From JAJCYL01 sp963664285 (GTDB taxonomy: Bacteria; Bacteroidota; Bacteroidia; Cytophagales; Cyclobacteriaceae): a DNA stretch of 64,000 nucleotides. Each line of letters starts with the position of its first letter. The stretch's first letter is position 1. The translations under genes were made by a program, and so were the position numbers. Positions 47,505 to 57,574 of the stretch are shown here, one piece after another. The DNA is taken from contig CAXXNX010000068.1 of NCBI GenBank assembly GCA_963664285.2, positions 76,120 through 140,119 of the forward strand, given 5' to 3'. The notes below the pieces were generated by a model, which worked only from the letters and a program-made list of their open reading frames with translations, made no database searches and was not told the origin of the DNA.

Positions 47505-48356
47505 ATGAAAAATGTTAGTCTGAGATTTATGCATAAAGCATTGCAAGCGTTCCTCTTTTTACTATTCATCCTAATCAAAGGTGTGGTATTTGCTCAAACA
47601 CTGATAACCATTGATCATAGGCAAATGTCGGTTGATACGACAGGACTAATAGGTGATCTGGAATTGGACCTCGACATTAACAATACTGCTTCAACGCAGG
47701 AAGAAGACAAGGATTTCTTTGGATTCAAAGCAATTACAGACCTGTCTTACTACAGTACCAAGCATCATTATTTTATAAAAAGCCATTGGGCTTTTTTTGA
47801 ACTGGAAGAAGAAGAAGTACTAAATCAAAGTTTCACTTACTTCAGGACCAATCTCTTTTACAGAAAAAATATAGCTCCGGAGTTTTATATACAAGGCCAA
47901 TTTGATGAATTACGACGACTTAATTTCCGAGGTTTGACAGGGGGCGGATTACGTTTTGTGATCTATGAAGACCATGATTTTGAAATTGAAGCAGGCTCTG
48001 GTATAATGTATGAAATAGAAAGATGGGATTTTGAAGAACAAAATCGAGTGGTTGAAAAACGACTATTAAAAAGTAGCTCCTATTTTGGCCTTCACAAAAG
48101 CTTTGGAGACCATGGGGTTTCAGTTTATAATCTTTACCAATGGGCTTATGATCCCGATATCGAAGCGATGAGACATCGCATAAATGGCGATTTCAGATTT
48201 GATACATACATATCAAAGCTAGTTACATTAGTGGTTCATGTTGCACTCAGTTATGATGCCCGACCGATCATACCAAACAAAAAGTTTGTTTATGCCATAT
48301 CCAACGCAGTAAGATTTAGTTTTTCATCTGGTAAGAAAAAAACAAAGCGTGATTAA
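47505..48356 (+). CDS. DUF481-like outer-membrane beta-barrel protein
   Basis: A 283-aa protein. A signal peptide (ALQAFLFLLFILIKGVVFAQ) is followed by alternating beta strands (for example FGFKAITDLSYYS, YFIKSHWAFFELEEEE, LFYRKNIAPEFYIQGQFD) and ends with a strand rich in aromatic and Ser residues (YAISNAVRFSFSSG). This pattern resembles DUF481-type proteins. Its function in the outer membrane is not known. Confidence 0.65.
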   Translation: MKNVSLRFMHKALQAFLFLLFILIKGVVFAQTLITIDHRQMSVDTTGLIGDLELDLDINNTASTQEEDKDFFGFKAITDLSYYSTKHHYFIKSHWAFFELEEEEVLNQSFTYFRTNLFYRKNIAPEFYIQGQFDELRRLNFRGLTGGGLRFVIYEDHDFEIEAGSGIMYEIERWDFEEQNRVVEKRLLKSSSYFGLHKSFGDHGVSVYNLYQWAYDPDIEAMRHRINGDFRFDTYISKLVTLVVHVALSYDARPIIPNKKFVYAISNAVRFSFSSGKKKTKRD

Positions 48357-48545
48357 CTACACTCCAGAGAGTTGCATTATTATTAATTGGTTGATTTCGG
48401 GAAATTTCCTTTTTTGCAGTTGTTCGAGTTTTAAATGATTCCACCTCCTTTTGGTTATATTCAGTGAGTTTTAACCTTGTTCCGGGTGGCATTTTGTATT
48501 TCTTGTCAACACGGAAGGGCTAACGTAGTACCCGGATAGGTTAAA

Positions 48546-49415
48546 TTAAAGTTTTTTTATAAAATCAGAAATTGCGGTTCCGATTTCATCCGGGGAATCT
48601 TCTTGGATGAAATGGATGCCATTGACGGTTACCTCCTGCTGGTTCTTCCACGTCCGGCAAAATTCCCGTTGTTCGCCCGTCAGTATGGCGCCTGGCTCTG
48701 CATTTATGAATAGCTTCGGAATTTCCGAATCAGCAAGCCAGTTCGAATATGCTGTTACTATCTGATACACGTCTTCTGGTTGTCTCTCTATCGGGATCTC
48801 TCGCGGCCACGTCAAAGTGGGTCTTCTTGATTCACCGGGTTCCATGTAGGGCTTTCTATAAACATTCCTTTCTTCTTGAGACATCTCTCTGATAACACTT
48901 CCCGGAAGTATTTTCTCAACAAAGACATTTTTTTCTAAAATCATTTCCTCACCAGCCGCAGATCTTAGAGCTTGAAAAATTTGACGGGCTGAATCGGGCC
49001 AGTTATCCCAGGTAACCGGCTTGACCATGCCTTCCATATAAATAATTGCCCTAATACTTTCGGGAAATCGAAAGGCTCTATGAAACCCCAGGGCTGAACC
49101 CCAGTCATGGGCTACAAGCGTAACATTTTCATTTAGATCCAATACCTCAAACCAGGCATCAAGATATCGGGCGTGATCAACAAATCGATACTTGCAGTCC
49201 TCAATCTTTGTAGAATTTCCCATTCCAATTAAGTCCGGAGCAAGGCATCTGCCTAATGCTTCAACATGGGGAATCACATTCCTCCATAGGTAGGATGAAG
49301 TGGGGTTGCCATGAAGAAAAACAATCGGATCTCCTTCCCCTTCGTCTACATAACTAATTTCACCATCCAAGACAGCCTTTCGATGACGTTGATACTTATC
49401 GATCGCAGAAATCAT
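48546..49415 (-). CDS. Haloalkane dehalogenase (HLD-II-like)
   Basis: A 289-aa alpha/beta hydrolase. The whole HLD-II residue set is present: nucleophile Asp104 with halide-binding Trp105 (AHDWGSALG), second halide residue Asn37 (LHGNPTSS), catalytic acid Glu128 (YMEGM) and His268 (GIHFIQEDSP). It hydrolyses carbon-halogen bonds to alcohol plus halide, probably in the cytoplasm, as no signal peptide is seen. The start codon is 9 bp after the stop of the amidohydrolase, so the two are likely one transcript. Confidence 0.92.
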   Translation of the reverse strand: MISAIDKYQRHRKAVLDGEISYVDEGEGDPIVFLHGNPTSSYLWRNVIPHVEALGRCLAPDLIGMGNSTKIEDCKYRFVDHARYLDAWFEVLDLNENVTLVAHDWGSALGFHRAFRFPESIRAIIYMEGMVKPVTWDNWPDSARQIFQALRSAAGEEMILEKNVFVEKILPGSVIREMSQEERNVYRKPYMEPGESRRPTLTWPREIPIERQPEDVYQIVTAYSNWLADSEIPKLFINAEPGAILTGEQREFCRTWKNQQEVTVNGIHFIQEDSPDEIGTAISDFIKKL

Positions 49416-49423
49416 AGTATTAA

Positions 49424-50979
49424 TTACTTGTTAGATCTTGTTGCCTTTTGCTTATTCACCATTTCCTCAACATCTTTTAACAATTGCCTGGCATCATAAA
49501 TGATCCCATCCTTTATAGTGTATTTGACGCCACCTACTCTCTCCACTTTTCCGGTTTCATCATTCAGTCTTGGAAACCAGTGCCGTAGAGCACCTTGAGG
49601 TTTTGAATGGGGTCTTCATCTATGATCACCAGGTCAGCCAAGAGTCCGGGGCGGATCATTCCAAATTCAATTGGTTTACCTTTTGGTTCATGAATAGCCT
49701 GGGCGGCATGCAATGTCGCCCCACGAATTACTTCCAATGGGTGAAACCCAGCTTCCTGCAGTAGTTCCATTTCTTCAATTACCCCAAAACCGTATAGGTG
49801 TAAATGAAAGCCGCATCGTCACTGACAGTTACTCTTCCTCCTGCATTTTTATAGTCGTTGAGGAATGACATCCACACCTGGTAGAATTTTCGCCAAGCTA
49901 CTTCTTCCCAGGAAGTCCAATCGTAGAAATAAGAACCGTGGTCCAATCTATTTGGCACATAAAAGTCCCAAAGTGAAGGCAACGTATATTTCTCATGCCA
50001 TTCCGCGGTTCTTTCTCTCATCACATCTCTGCCCGCCAGGTAGGCCGTCATGGTTGGATCGAGAATAAAATTTAACTCCAAAAACTCATTGATCAGGTTA
50101 TTCCATTGTTCACTCCCCCGTGGATATATTTTATTCCATTGGTTAGCGACATGACCAAAACGATGTTGCTCATCATTATATATGAATCCCTGGGGCCATC
50201 TTTGGATGTCCTCATCTTTGTACAAGGCTTCAAAAAGTCCATAAAAATGTGTCAGGTTATCCAAACCCATCCTGGCCGCATCAAGGGCATTTGTTCTGGA
50301 CACCATCAACTGGGCCAAATGTGCAACTGTCCCCATTCCGTTTTTATGCGCCTCATCAATAGCCGCTTTCATGATTTCAGGATCATGATTGAAGAATTTG
50401 ATCCCATCTACACCTTTTCCCGCAGCATATTTGGTCCATTTCTCTTGCTTTTTCAGGTGTATAAACTGACCCCCCACTCCAATCCTCCCCTTGCCCTAAT
50501 GTTTGGAAGGCAAATATTCTTGGAGCTACAATTTTATTTTGAGCACTCCTTTTTTTCTCATTTTGAACCCAATTAACATTGCCTGCTGGTACTCCACGAA
50601 CAGTTGTCACTCCATGAGCAAGATATAGTTTGTAGACATACTCGGCTTCTGGAGCTTTCGGGCCTCCATCTAGATGAGCGTGTAGATTAACGAATCCCGG
50701 TAGCACGAATGATCCATGAGCATCAATTTCTTTTGTGGCTCCTTTAGGTCTGTCGTCATCATTGATAGGCACTTTTGGTGTTCCTACATTCCTGACCTCA
50801 ACAATCTTGTTATTTTCAATTACAATATCTACTGGACCATAGGCGGGAGCACCACTGCCATCAATGACTGTCGCGCCCCGTATGATAAGGCGATCAAACG
50901 GTCCTTCTCCTTCATCTGCTCTCCGGTCGGGAGCAGGTTTTATGGTATTATCCTGGGCACTGAGCACATTAAAAGGCAA
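49424..50979 (-). pseudogene. Imidazolonepropionase-like metal-dependent amidohydrolase, multiply frameshifted
   Basis: Consecutive frames reconstruct one protein of about 510 aa. The first has RLIIRGATVIDGSGAPAYG and the metal motif NLHAHLDGG. A shift near 50450 gives GKGVDGIKFFNHDPE and GTVAHLAQ. A shift near 49785-49795 gives YGFGVIEEMELLQEAG, FHPLEVIRGATLHAAQAI and LLADLVIIDEDP. A last shift near 49570-49580 gives GGVKYTIKDGIIYDA. The start also looks damaged: a signal-like stretch (VAFACLYQLPFNVLSAQ) is cut by a stop upstream. Three or more indels in one gene imply decay or poor local sequence quality. Confidence 0.85.
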
Positions 50980-51108
50980 TTGATATAAACAAGCAAATGC
51001 AACTCAAAAGTGATCGGTTCTTCATGGGCTATTTGGGTTTGAGATGACCTCAATATAGCCCATTCTAAAAACCAAAACACCCAATTTTATTTCAAACGAA
51101 ATTTTGGA

Positions 51109-52047
51109 TTACTCCACAATGACAACAATTCCCGTAGCAATGGTCTTGCCTTCAGTGTTAAATGACATTACACCCGATGGATCTCTATCATCCACCAACA
51201 TTTGAATGTAGTAAAGACCTTTTTTGTTGAATGACCAAGGAACTGTATAAGTCCCACTTGCGTCCCGATATTTAGCAAGATCCCATGGAGCATATTTAAC
51301 TGGCAATGCATCAGTATAATCCGGATAGCTGCTTTTCTTATTAACTGCGGATTGGCTCATGGCCCGCGGAACTTTCTCGAAATAGGCAACACCGTAAAAA
51401 AGGAACAGTCCGTTTTTAGGCTTGACAGCCACCGTAAACTCCCCATTGGGTTTGACCTTTCGTGGCACATCTCCGATTTCAGCGTATCTATCTACAAACT
51501 CCTCATAGTACCTGAAATGTGTGGTCGTCATGTAACAACCAATACCTACATAATTGTGATCTTTTTGAATAATGGTTTGTTTATGACCATCACGAGGAGC
51601 TTTTTCGGCCATAAACTCACTGTGAAGGTCGGCCATCAACTTCGAGTGAGTCTCCGGTTTTCCATCGAATGAACCACCCTCAATCCAGGTTGCGGCAGCA
51701 TTTTCCGTTATATGATCTTTGCCACCAGCGAACGCGTATCGATGATAGGGTTTCTCACCTCTCATATTCCAGTGTCCTTTAAATTCTCCCTCAGCAGCTT
51801 CTTTGCTCTGTCTATTAGCTACTCTGCTGGCCAGAATATCAAGCTGAACCGGTCGAGCTTTATATCTTTTTCTGCTCTTGTTGATAATCTCTAATTGCCG
51901 AAGCTTCAGTTCCAACATCTCATCGGAATCCTTATATTCGATTAGCCTTATTTCTGTATCATTAAGCTTCTTGTATTCACTTAGATCTTGTGACAAACAC
52001 TGAAAACCAATCAAGCAAAAGGCTAATAAGGTGAGGACACTTCTCAT
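51109..52047 (-). CDS. Secreted CAP-domain protein
   Basis: A 312-aa protein. The signal peptide is VLTLLAFCLIGFQCLSQ. A CAP/SCP-like domain spans about residues 70-190: HWNMRGEKPYHRYAFAG, ENAAATWI, HSEFM, and NYVGIGCYM. These supply the two His and Glu typical of the CAP cavity. The C-terminal 120 residues form a beta-rich domain of unknown role. It may be exported to the periplasm or outside. Confidence 0.78.
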   Translation of the reverse strand: MRSVLTLLAFCLIGFQCLSQDLSEYKKLNDTEIRLIEYKDSDEMLELKLRQLEIINKSRKRYKARPVQLDILASRVANRQSKEAAEGEFKGHWNMRGEKPYHRYAFAGGKDHITENAAATWIEGGSFDGKPETHSKLMADLHSEFMAEKAPRDGHKQTIIQKDHNYVGIGCYMTTTHFRYYEEFVDRYAEIGDVPRKVKPNGEFTVAVKPKNGLFLFYGVAYFEKVPRAMSQSAVNKKSSYPDYTDALPVKYAPWDLAKYRDASGTYTVPWSFNKKGLYYIQMLVDDRDPSGVMSFNTEGKTIATGIVVIVE

Positions 52048-52074
52048 AAAACTTATTTTTGTACAATTAACGAA

Positions 52075-52953
52075 TTAACTGAGAATATGATTTGATCGCA
52101 AGCTATTTCGAATTGCCTTTACAAATTTATCCCTGATTTCATCAGTAAAAAGATACAGTTCAGGTTCAATCAATTCAATCTCCATTAATAAAAACTGACC
52201 ATCGATCACTATTCCATCGATCCTGCAATAAAGGAGATCATCTTTAATAATATTAAGAATTGAACCAACCTGGGCCAAAATATTTTCCTCTGGTTGTACT
52301 AATTGACGAGAACCTCCAAAATCATTTTGAACCCTGAAATCACCTTCCTTAGGGAATTTCAATACAGCATGAGAAAACAGTTTATTAAAAAATACTAAAG
52401 ACCACTCTCCCGATTGATGTATTTCCGGACGGAATTGCTGAATAATGAGGTCATTTGTATTTGCGAGGTTCCCAATAACTTCTGCCTGGCCCTCAAGTGT
52501 TTGCTTATCAACCTTAATTAATTTATGAGCTGTAGCTGAAATTGCCGGTTTCAACACCAGTTGATCCCAGCCTGTTCGGCCAATTACATCCCTCAAGTCA
52601 AGTTTGTCGCCTTGTCGATGAAATTCACTGGATATAATGGGGATCCCTTTACTTTCTAAATCTTGTAAGTAAAATTTGTGATGATTCCAGTATAGAACAT
52701 CTAGTGGATTGTTAACCTTCGCACGTATGTTTACAAGATAGGAAAGCCAACTTATAAAACGATCAATCTTCAAATGATAATCCCAAATTGATCGAATGAT
52801 AACTAAGCGATAGTCATTCCAATTAACAGTATTATCGTCCCAAACGACAGGATCAACCTCTAAACCATCAGCAAGTAGCCTCCGAACCACCGGTTGTTCA
52901 GAACTGATTATTTTTTTGTGCTCCTCACATGTCACCCATGCAATATCTTTCAT
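52075..52953 (-). CDS. ATP-grasp domain protein (glutathione synthetase-like)
   Basis: A 292-aa enzyme that should join a carboxylate to an amine through an acyl-phosphate. The ATP-grasp motifs include VLKPAISATAHKLIKV, IIQQFRPEIHQSGEWSLVFF and the metal-binding FLLMEIELIEPELYLF near the end. I chose the ATG at 52953 (MKDIAWVTCEEH) rather than one 69 bp upstream that overlaps the HD gene. The substrate is unknown. It is transcribed with the HD-domain gene. Confidence 0.82.
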   Translation of the reverse strand: MKDIAWVTCEEHKKIISSEQPVVRRLLADGLEVDPVVWDDNTVNWNDYRLVIIRSIWDYHLKIDRFISWLSYLVNIRAKVNNPLDVLYWNHHKFYLQDLESKGIPIISSEFHRQGDKLDLRDVIGRTGWDQLVLKPAISATAHKLIKVDKQTLEGQAEVIGNLANTNDLIIQQFRPEIHQSGEWSLVFFNKLFSHAVLKFPKEGDFRVQNDFGGSRQLVQPEENILAQVGSILNIIKDDLLYCRIDGIVIDGQFLLMEIELIEPELYLFTDEIRDKFVKAIRNSLRSNHILS

Positions 52954-52969
52954 CTCTTTAAACCTGGTA

Positions 52970-53515
52970 CTAGCTGAATTCCTGATGCCAAAGTTCAAAG
53001 ATCTGTTTCTGACGAGAACCATAAGATTTAAGTTTTTCCCTCAGAATTTCTAATGGCAATTCCTTAAAAATATTTTCGGGATTCTTCGAGAAGAAAAGAT
53101 CTGCGTAACTTATCACCTTGTCTTCGATCCGTTGACATACTATATCTTCTAAAGGCAATTGCAATTCTGCTTTCTCGATTTCATCCTTTGTCATCCCGCC
53201 TACGCCAAAATGATTTTCTGCTACTCTTGCATGTTCCGGCAATCCTTCTGCTTCTAGTATTTTTTTGCCTTCTTTGATATGCATTACATAGGACAAACGA
53301 CCTCTACAATGGATTTCAGGAGCATTTACTCTAATAATCCCAATATCATGTAGCATTCCTGCCTCCTCAACGAATTTTTTCTGACCTGCAGAGAACCCCA
53401 GACAATCAGCTATAGCTAGCGCTTTAGCTGTTACAAGTGTAACATGAATTAGATAAAAGTGATAAACAGGAGACGAAGGCGGGATGTGCTTATGGATAAT
53501 TGAGAAGTAGTCCAT
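52970..53515 (-). CDS. HD-domain protein
   Basis: A 181-aa protein with the metal-binding HD pair in MLHDIGII and an upstream His in YLIHVTLVTAKAL, like small metal-dependent phosphohydrolases. The later ENHFGVGG and VISYADLFF segments fit the same fold. Its substrate, probably a nucleotide or phospho-ester, is not known. Confidence 0.8.
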   Translation of the reverse strand: MDYFSIIHKHIPPSSPVYHFYLIHVTLVTAKALAIADCLGFSAGQKKFVEEAGMLHDIGIIRVNAPEIHCRGRLSYVMHIKEGKKILEAEGLPEHARVAENHFGVGGMTKDEIEKAELQLPLEDIVCQRIEDKVISYADLFFSKNPENIFKELPLEILREKLKSYGSRQKQIFELWHQEFS

Positions 53516-53535
53516 GGATATCTACCTTTAACTAA

Positions 53536-53949
53536 ATGCAGGAAGCAAAGTATAAATATGCTGGTTACTGGCCAAGAATGTGGGCTTACAATACCGATTT
53601 AATGCTATTGTTGGCCGTCTTTTATTCGCTCTCCTGGATCATCAATCAGGATCGGTTACTTTATTTTACTTGTCTTGCAGTGACAATCTTATATCACGCC
53701 GGCTTTGAAAGCTCAACATGGCAAGCAACCCCTGGTAAAATGATAATGAAGTTACGTGTGATCTCTGAAAATGGTGATCCAATTTCTTTTAGTCACGCCT
53801 TACTGCGATTCCTGTTAAAGATCATATCTCTCATTACATTCTATATAGGTTTCATTATGATTGGCTTTACCAAGAAAGGACAAGGGCTACATGACAAAGT
53901 GCTAAAAACACTCGTTATCAGCACGGAGGTGAGTTCACCAAATACCTAA
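53536..53949 (+). CDS. RDD-family membrane protein
   Basis: A 137-aa protein with three hydrophobic segments. The Arg-Asp-Asp-like opening is GYWPRMWAYNTDLMLLLAVF, and TPGKMIMKLRVI is the family's characteristic loop. The transport role of RDD proteins is uncertain. It is divergent from the HD gene with 20 bp between starts, so the promoters overlap. Confidence 0.85.
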   Translation: MQEAKYKYAGYWPRMWAYNTDLMLLLAVFYSLSWIINQDRLLYFTCLAVTILYHAGFESSTWQATPGKMIMKLRVISENGDPISFSHALLRFLLKIISLITFYIGFIMIGFTKKGQGLHDKVLKTLVISTEVSSPNT

Positions 53950-54375
53950 TAATCAGTAGTTTGAACCCTGACTTTCCCGGTCAATTTGGAGCAATGTTTA
54001 TTAGTGATTTGGATAGGCTTTCCTAAAACTGCTGGCGAAGCTCTAAAAAACCGCGATTTACAAAAACTCACTCACGCAATTCACCAAATGAAAACCATTA
54101 TCGGATTATTGAACTGACTAAACTTAATTCTCTTCTTAATAATCCACCGGAACTCTTTGAGGCATCCAATGCGGAGAAAAAAGAATTCATAGTAAAAGTT
54201 TAGAAAGAGGCCAAAATAATAGCTGAGCTGATTCGGCAATCCATTGGTCAAGGTAAGGGGTTGTAATGAAATAAACTATACATTTAGACTTGTTCTTTTA
54301 CAGGCTAATTTCCTCTATTCTGTACACTTTATTTTTTTACAATCCCTAAATAATTGCGTCATTTTTGATCAAATC
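53950..54375 (+). pseudogene. Possible HPt-like remnant in intergenic DNA
   Basis: A frame near 54009-54118 reads FPKTAGEALKNRDLQKLTHA, then HQMKTIIGLL, like a phosphotransfer helix with its His. Shifted frames downstream read NSLLNNPPELFEASNAEKKE and IIAELIRQSIG. I do not see an intact gene. The rest is leader DNA of the next gene. Confidence 0.25.
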
Positions 54376-55557
54376 ATGAAAGGCATTCCCATTATGTTAT
54401 TGGCACTTGCATTGCTATGTGTTTTAAGAAGCAATGCACAAACACTTTCGGGAAGAGCTATTATTAGTGTTCTCACTTTAGGACCGGATCAAGCAGAGCT
54501 CTATTCAGCCTTTGGCCATAGCGCTATTCATGTGAATGATCCTGTTAACAAATGGGATCTGATTTACAACTATGGCATTTTCGATTTCGATCAACCTAAT
54601 TTCTATTTGAATTTTGTCCGGGGAAAACTGTATTACCAACTGGGCGTCCAGCCGTACGACAGGTTTAGCAATTCTTACATACGGAACAATCGAAAAATCA
54701 TCGAACAAACTTTAAACCTTGATTCGATTGAAAGACAGAAATTATTTGATTTTCTCCAGTGGAACGCCCAACCTGAAAACAGAAACTACTACTACAACTA
54801 CATTTATGATAACTGTGCCACCAAAATAAGGGATGTATTGGATATCGTTTTTGATAGGAGAATTGAGTACAACTATTCATACGTTGATCAGGAGTTGACT
54901 TTCAGGGACCTCATGGACATTTATTCACTAGAACAACCCTGGGGAGACTTAGGCATCGATATCTGCCTTGGAATTGGAATAGATAAAATAGCCGATGGTT
55001 ACCATTACATGTATCTGCCAGACTATATCGAACAAGCTTTAGATGGAGGATTGATAAAAGGGGACAGCTCTGACAAACCGCTAGTTTCATCTAAAAAGGT
55101 AATCTATCAATCGAAGCCAGAACCTTCGCAATCAAGTATGATTACACCGCATATAACATTCATAGCGGTTTTTCTTTTATTCGGATTCATTTCCTTCAAA
55201 GATTTAAAACGCGGCAAAAGGTCTAATTGGGTGGACGTCCTTCTCTTCACAGTAGCCGGTGTAATAGGATGGCTGTTATTATTCCTGTGGTTTCTTACAG
55301 ATCATATCTCCCAGTACAACTTTAATCTGCTTTGGGCATTGCCATTACATTTCCCGGTTGCGCTATTCTTGCTCAAAAAAGAAAAACCCAGATTTTTGAA
55401 GGTGTATTACATTGTGGTGACAGTCATTTTGGGGTTTCTAATTGCTATTTGGGGATATTGGCCACAGAATTTACATGACAGTCTCATTCCTTTCGCACTG
55501 TTATTATTAATCAGAGCGATCTTAATTTGGAGAGAGCCTTCTCAATCACGTGCTTGA
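54376..55557 (+). CDS. DUF4105/Lnb N-terminal domain membrane protein
   Basis: A 393-aa protein. The signal peptide is IPIMLLALALLCVLRSNAQ. The DUF4105 domain (SVLTLGPDQAELYSAFGHSA, NYGIFDFDQPNFYLNFVRGK, YDNCATKIRD) has the His and Cys typical of an NlpC/P60-like papain fold. Four membrane segments at the C-terminus follow (from FIAVFLLFGFISF). I chose the ATG at 54376 at the signal; an in-frame ORF extends 132 bp upstream but has no signal there. Confidence 0.85.
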   Translation: MKGIPIMLLALALLCVLRSNAQTLSGRAIISVLTLGPDQAELYSAFGHSAIHVNDPVNKWDLIYNYGIFDFDQPNFYLNFVRGKLYYQLGVQPYDRFSNSYIRNNRKIIEQTLNLDSIERQKLFDFLQWNAQPENRNYYYNYIYDNCATKIRDVLDIVFDRRIEYNYSYVDQELTFRDLMDIYSLEQPWGDLGIDICLGIGIDKIADGYHYMYLPDYIEQALDGGLIKGDSSDKPLVSSKKVIYQSKPEPSQSSMITPHITFIAVFLLFGFISFKDLKRGKRSNWVDVLLFTVAGVIGWLLLFLWFLTDHISQYNFNLLWALPLHFPVALFLLKKEKPRFLKVYYIVVTVILGFLIAIWGYWPQNLHDSLIPFALLLLIRAILIWREPSQSRA

Positions 55558-55603
55558 ATAAGGTGCCGTTCTTCTGCATGAGGAAAAAGTTTGAGGGAGG
55601 CAA

Positions 55604-57535
55604 CTATTTAAATACCTTGTCTTCGGACCCTATGCCGAAATAACGCTTTGCATGGTTAAACGCCTTAATACCTACTTTTTCTCCAATTATCCTACCAGGA
55701 ATGTCATCCGCAGGTGGATGAATGCCTCCCCAAATCCGGGATAAGCTGGTTTGATCGGAAGCATCCCTGTAGGTTGCCCATTGCAATGTGACATCAACAC
55801 TGGGACCCTCTTCGAAAACAAGGAATTCATTTTTTTTAGCATGAAATTCTCCTATTCCTCCTGGAAAAAATTCATCCCCCGTTAGAAGCGTCATTACCTC
55901 CGCCGCCGCCCTGGAAAAAGCGGAATGACCTGAAACATATCCGGCGAATGGTGGAGTTACGAATGTCGGTCTCTGGTAGGGCCACCAATCATCTGCCAAA
56001 ATCCAACTAACACCCGCCATGTCACTTTTGGGGTTCAATATATAATCAGGACCTCGCCAGGTATACAGCTTGATCTTTCCTATGTTTTTTGGATTCTGAC
56101 CCAATCCGGTTCTTTCTCTGATCTGCTCAATATAACCTTCAATCAAGGGAAGTCCTGCCGGTGAATAATTCGGAAAATCAGGGGAAGTACTTTGGCCCTG
56201 GGCAGCCATATATCTTATCGCACTGATTGGCCTGATATAATCATACCACCCTTTAATGCTCCAGGCGGCTATGGCCGCATCATGCATAGCGCCACCCAAA
56301 GCTAAATAAGACTTGACATCCCATTCGAGATCATTCAATACTTCTCCCTCTCCACTAAATTTTTTTTCCAATAAAGGATGGTCACCGACATAGTTCAATA
56401 TGGTAAACCAATGTCCCGGAGGGGTTTCGGAATCAGGGCCATCGGCCCAAAATTCGGCCAGAACACGAGTATAATCTCCTCTTGGCACAACTTGAGGGTC
56501 ATAAGGCTTTCCTGTATAGGGATTGATCTTGTGGCCTATACTCAGGTCTCCACCTTCCATAAATTTGTAGTAATCACGGTAACCCTTAATGGAATTGGGG
56601 AATTCCAGGGTATTGCCAATGGTAGCCGGTGAAATATCCCACATTACACTATCACGAGGATCGAGATGTGAAGCCCAGACAGGAATCATTTCAAAACCCC
56701 ATTGGTATTCTGACATCAAACTACTATCATCATCAGGATCAATATAGGGAGGAGGCCCCGGATCATAATAAACACGGTACTCATGCCCATCTCTTTGATA
56801 TGTACTAATGTCATCTTCCTGGAGTGAGAATGGAATTACTTTGCCCCACTCCGGACCAAGAAACTCCGTACTATCGGAGAGGATACGATTGCCGCTTTGG
56901 TCTATATTTAATTCCAACCCAAGAGGCTGCCAACGATTGGGATCCTTCAAATCCTTATTGCCATGCAGATCTGGTATCAACATGGGGTTGACACTTTCAT
57001 AATAGCGGCTCTTGTAATCCTTAGATTCGTTAGAACCATCATTTAATCCAAACTCGATTAGCCGCTTGGCCAAATAATTGCCAAGAGCAGCGGGATTACC
57101 TTTTTTGTAATTGGTGGATCGGAATAAAGGACTATAACCTAATTCTTCCATCAAATTGTTGAACAGTCGTCTCAACAGTTTTTTGCCAGGTGAAGACTTA
57201 AACCTATGAGTAAGCAAGCGGTAAGCGGCATAGCTCATGGCTTCTTTCCGGGCTTTATGAATATTCATGGGTAATTCAAGGCCTTCAAAGTCGCAATTGA
57301 AACCTCCGAAGGTCTGGCCGAGAAAAACCGGTCCTGCTTGGTCATCATAAACAGCCCAGGCATCATAAAGCGCCACTGATGTGTGGAACAGGTTTCTTGC
57401 ATGTACTGTGGGTCTCGCGTAATCATTGCGAATAGCCTCTAAAAGTACTTCATTCCATTTTCTGGCTACTGATTGTTGACCCTGTAACAATTGCGGAAGA
57501 ATAACACAAAAGCCAAATATCAGGTACTTGGTCAT
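55604..57535 (-). CDS. Vanadium-dependent haloperoxidase-like / PAP2-superfamily protein
   Basis: A 643-aa protein with a signal peptide (LIFGFCVILPQLLQGQ). The vanadate/phosphate-binding motifs near the C-terminus are SGHSAFSRAAAE and RIWGGIHPPADD, with His and Arg in the same order as vanadium haloperoxidases. These enzymes oxidise halides with peroxide; some relatives are phosphatases, and motifs alone do not decide. The export signal suggests activity outside the cytoplasm. It is not in an obvious operon. Confidence 0.82.
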   Translation of the reverse strand: MTKYLIFGFCVILPQLLQGQQSVARKWNEVLLEAIRNDYARPTVHARNLFHTSVALYDAWAVYDDQAGPVFLGQTFGGFNCDFEGLELPMNIHKARKEAMSYAAYRLLTHRFKSSPGKKLLRRLFNNLMEELGYSPLFRSTNYKKGNPAALGNYLAKRLIEFGLNDGSNESKDYKSRYYESVNPMLIPDLHGNKDLKDPNRWQPLGLELNIDQSGNRILSDSTEFLGPEWGKVIPFSLQEDDISTYQRDGHEYRVYYDPGPPPYIDPDDDSSLMSEYQWGFEMIPVWASHLDPRDSVMWDISPATIGNTLEFPNSIKGYRDYYKFMEGGDLSIGHKINPYTGKPYDPQVVPRGDYTRVLAEFWADGPDSETPPGHWFTILNYVGDHPLLEKKFSGEGEVLNDLEWDVKSYLALGGAMHDAAIAAWSIKGWYDYIRPISAIRYMAAQGQSTSPDFPNYSPAGLPLIEGYIEQIRERTGLGQNPKNIGKIKLYTWRGPDYILNPKSDMAGVSWILADDWWPYQRPTFVTPPFAGYVSGHSAFSRAAAEVMTLLTGDEFFPGGIGEFHAKKNEFLVFEEGPSVDVTLQWATYRDASDQTSLSRIWGGIHPPADDIPGRIIGEKVGIKAFNHAKRYFGIGSEDKVFK

Positions 57536-57574
57536 TGGTAGTTTTAATTTGGTTATGTTAAAACAATTAAATCA

